Source: Nocardia nova NBRC 15556
GTDB lineage: Bacteria > Actinomycetota > Actinomycetes > Mycobacteriales > Mycobacteriaceae
Direction of reading: 5' to 3'
Length of the DNA stretch: 64,000 nt
NCBI RefSeq assembly: GCF_001613005.1
Contig: NZ_BDBN01000022.1
Location: 1-64,000, forward strand
Shown here: positions 63,067 through 64,000 of the stretch, in pieces
Position numbering within the stretch: the stretch's first letter is position 1
Layout: each line of letters begins with the position of its first letter
The notes under the pieces: model-generated
Databases searched by the model: none
Told to the model about the DNA's origin: nothing
The model's input: only the letters and a program-made list of their open reading frames with translations
Program-made: the position numbers and the translations under genes

Positions 63067-63158
63067 CGCCGATGCTGCTGCGCGGCACCGATCACCGAAC
63101 TGCATGTGACCGGCAGTTCTCCCGTCAAAACTCGGCGTCGCACCCGGAAAATGAGCCA

Positions 63159-63181
63159 TATCTGCGTGTATGTGGCAGATA
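63159..63181. promoter_or_regulatory. Inverted repeat before GMC oxidoreductase
   Basis: TATCTGC-N9-GCAGATA, a perfect 7-base inverted repeat, lies 62 bases before the GMC oxidoreductase ATG. The AT-rich arms and length fit a dimeric repressor site. No regulator gene is adjacent in this window. Confidence 0.45.
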
Positions 63182-63243
63182 AGTAAGCGCGGATTCACGC
63201 ATCGTGATACAACTCACCCCAGTGTTGTGAAAGGTGAGCTTTT

Positions 63244-64000
63244 ATGGATCCGACAGCGAAGCAGCGCGCAGCCCTGGGCCTGATCTGCGATACGTTCACA
63301 CCGGGCGACGGGCTGAGTTTGCCGTCGGCGACCGAATTAGGTTCCGTGGCTACGGTTTTCGACATCCTGAGCCGCAACCCGCGCCCCTCCGAGGCGAAAC
63401 AGCTCGCCACCCTGCTCGATCTGTGGGATTCCCGATTGGCGGGGGTACTGCTCGGCAACCGGGGCCGGCGCTTCTCGGCGCTGACCGCCGACGAGCGCGA
63501 GCGCACCCTGCTCCGCCTCGGCGATTCCCGAATCGCGCTGAAGCGCAAGCTGTTTCAGGCGCTCAAGCAGGCCGCTCTGCTGTCCTACAACGTCACGCCG
63601 GGCCCCACGGGTAGCCACCCGCTGTGGAAGGCCATCGACTATCCGGGCCCGCCCGGCACGCTCGCCTCGGCGCCGGCGCCCGCCCTCTCCGTGCTGCGTC
63701 CGACCGCAGCGACCACACTGACCTGCGATGTCGTCATCGTCGGTTCGGGGGCCGGCGGTGGCACCGCCGCCGCCGTACTGGCCGAGGCGGGTCTCGACGT
63801 CATCGTGCTGGAACGCGGAAACTATTACGACGACCGGGATTTCGGCACCGGGGAACTCGACGCCCTGCTCAATCTGTACGCACCCGGCCCGCCCGCCACC
63901 AGCGAAGGCCAGATCACCCTGGTCGCGGGCACCTGCCTGGGCGGCGGCACGGTGGTCAACTGGAGCACCTCGCTGCGCACGCCCGACGAGGTGCGCGCCG
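63244..64000 (+). CDS. GMC-family oxidoreductase (5' part)
   Basis: Starts at ATG 63244 after GAAAGGTGAG. It begins MDPTAKQRAALGLICDTFTP, a helical region of about 150 residues like long-chain alcohol oxidases, then the FAD dinucleotide site CDVVIVGSGAGGGTA, LERGNYYDDRDF and the GMC signature region GTCLGGGTVVNW. The reading frame is open to the window edge, so about half the protein is missing. GMC oxidoreductases of this type oxidise alcohols or sterols with FAD. Confidence 0.85.
   Translation, partial: MDPTAKQRAALGLICDTFTPGDGLSLPSATELGSVATVFDILSRNPRPSEAKQLATLLDLWDSRLAGVLLGNRGRRFSALTADERERTLLRLGDSRIALKRKLFQALKQAALLSYNVTPGPTGSHPLWKAIDYPGPPGTLASAPAPALSVLRPTAATTLTCDVVIVGSGAGGGTAAAVLAEAGLDVIVLERGNYYDDRDFGTGELDALLNLYAPGPPATSEGQITLVAGTCLGGGTVVNWSTSLRTPDEVRA

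Noticed and set aside
1..64000. tRNA, rRNA, CRISPR array, insertion sequence or prophage
   Set aside because: No tRNA-like cloverleaf, rRNA segment, regularly spaced repeat array, transposase, integrase or phage gene was recognised by eye.

Overview
The window is high-GC actinobacterial DNA, most likely from a mycolic-acid bacterium of the Nocardia/Rhodococcus type. The evidence is the combination of a fused HadA/HadB-like mycolate dehydratase, F420 biosynthesis (FbiC), GpgS for methylglucose lipopolysaccharide, the SigE-RseA-HtrA-TatB block, maltose-1-phosphate glycogen enzymes, actinobacterial CorA/Mrp, an XRE/DUF397 pair, and a gene order that follows the Rv1173-Rv1239 interval of Mycobacterium tuberculosis. 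No rRNA, tRNA, CRISPR array, insertion sequence or prophage was seen. Family names come from reading protein motifs by eye; no database search was run.

Left part (0-14.5 kb, mostly accessory): an MTB12-like lipoprotein, an unusual PAP2/WS-DGAT fusion, a DMT transporter, an orphan ProX-like binding lipoprotein divergent from an OmpR-type two-component system, a small hemophore-like secreted protein, a malic enzyme, a flavoprotein/membrane protein/PHP operon, CorA, a SUFU-domain protein and a stress-type membrane protein. From 14.7 to 22.7 kb come the fused HadAB, a CitE-like lyase, a channel-less MgtE-like protein with DUF1003, two tandem secreted lytic transglycosylases and Mrp.

Middle block (22.7-38 kb): DivIVA-domain protein, TagA, a DUF3117 mini-protein, an RlmA-type rRNA methyltransferase, an ECF41 sigma factor with a DoxX-like neighbour, GlgM and GlgC, a TetR-controlled ABC exporter, an O-methyltransferase, then sigE-rseA-htrA-tatB. 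Compared with M. tuberculosis this block lies inverted between otherwise collinear flanks.

Right part (38-64 kb): an unrecognised HTH protein, then gpgS-folP2-fadD6-LOG-LOG-dapE on the minus strand with dapD divergent. Next come fadD36, two MpaB/DUF2236 paralogs flanking an XRE/DUF397 pair and a TetR gene, proline catabolism (PRODH, RocA), DapC, ferredoxin FdxC, FbiC, an F420-dependent LLM oxidoreductase, a pair of bacterial PH-domain membrane proteins, and the 5' part of a GMC oxidoreductase cut by the window edge. DapC, DapD and DapE together supply three steps of lysine/diaminopimelate synthesis. FbiC, the LLM enzyme and a PPOX-fold protein point to F420 metabolism. Candidate control sites include facing response-regulator boxes at 7.2 kb, an MtrA-like repeat at 20.5 kb, TetR-type operators at 33.6 and 51.7 kb, a SigE/SigH-type promoter before sigE and an IdeR/DtxR-like box before fdxC.
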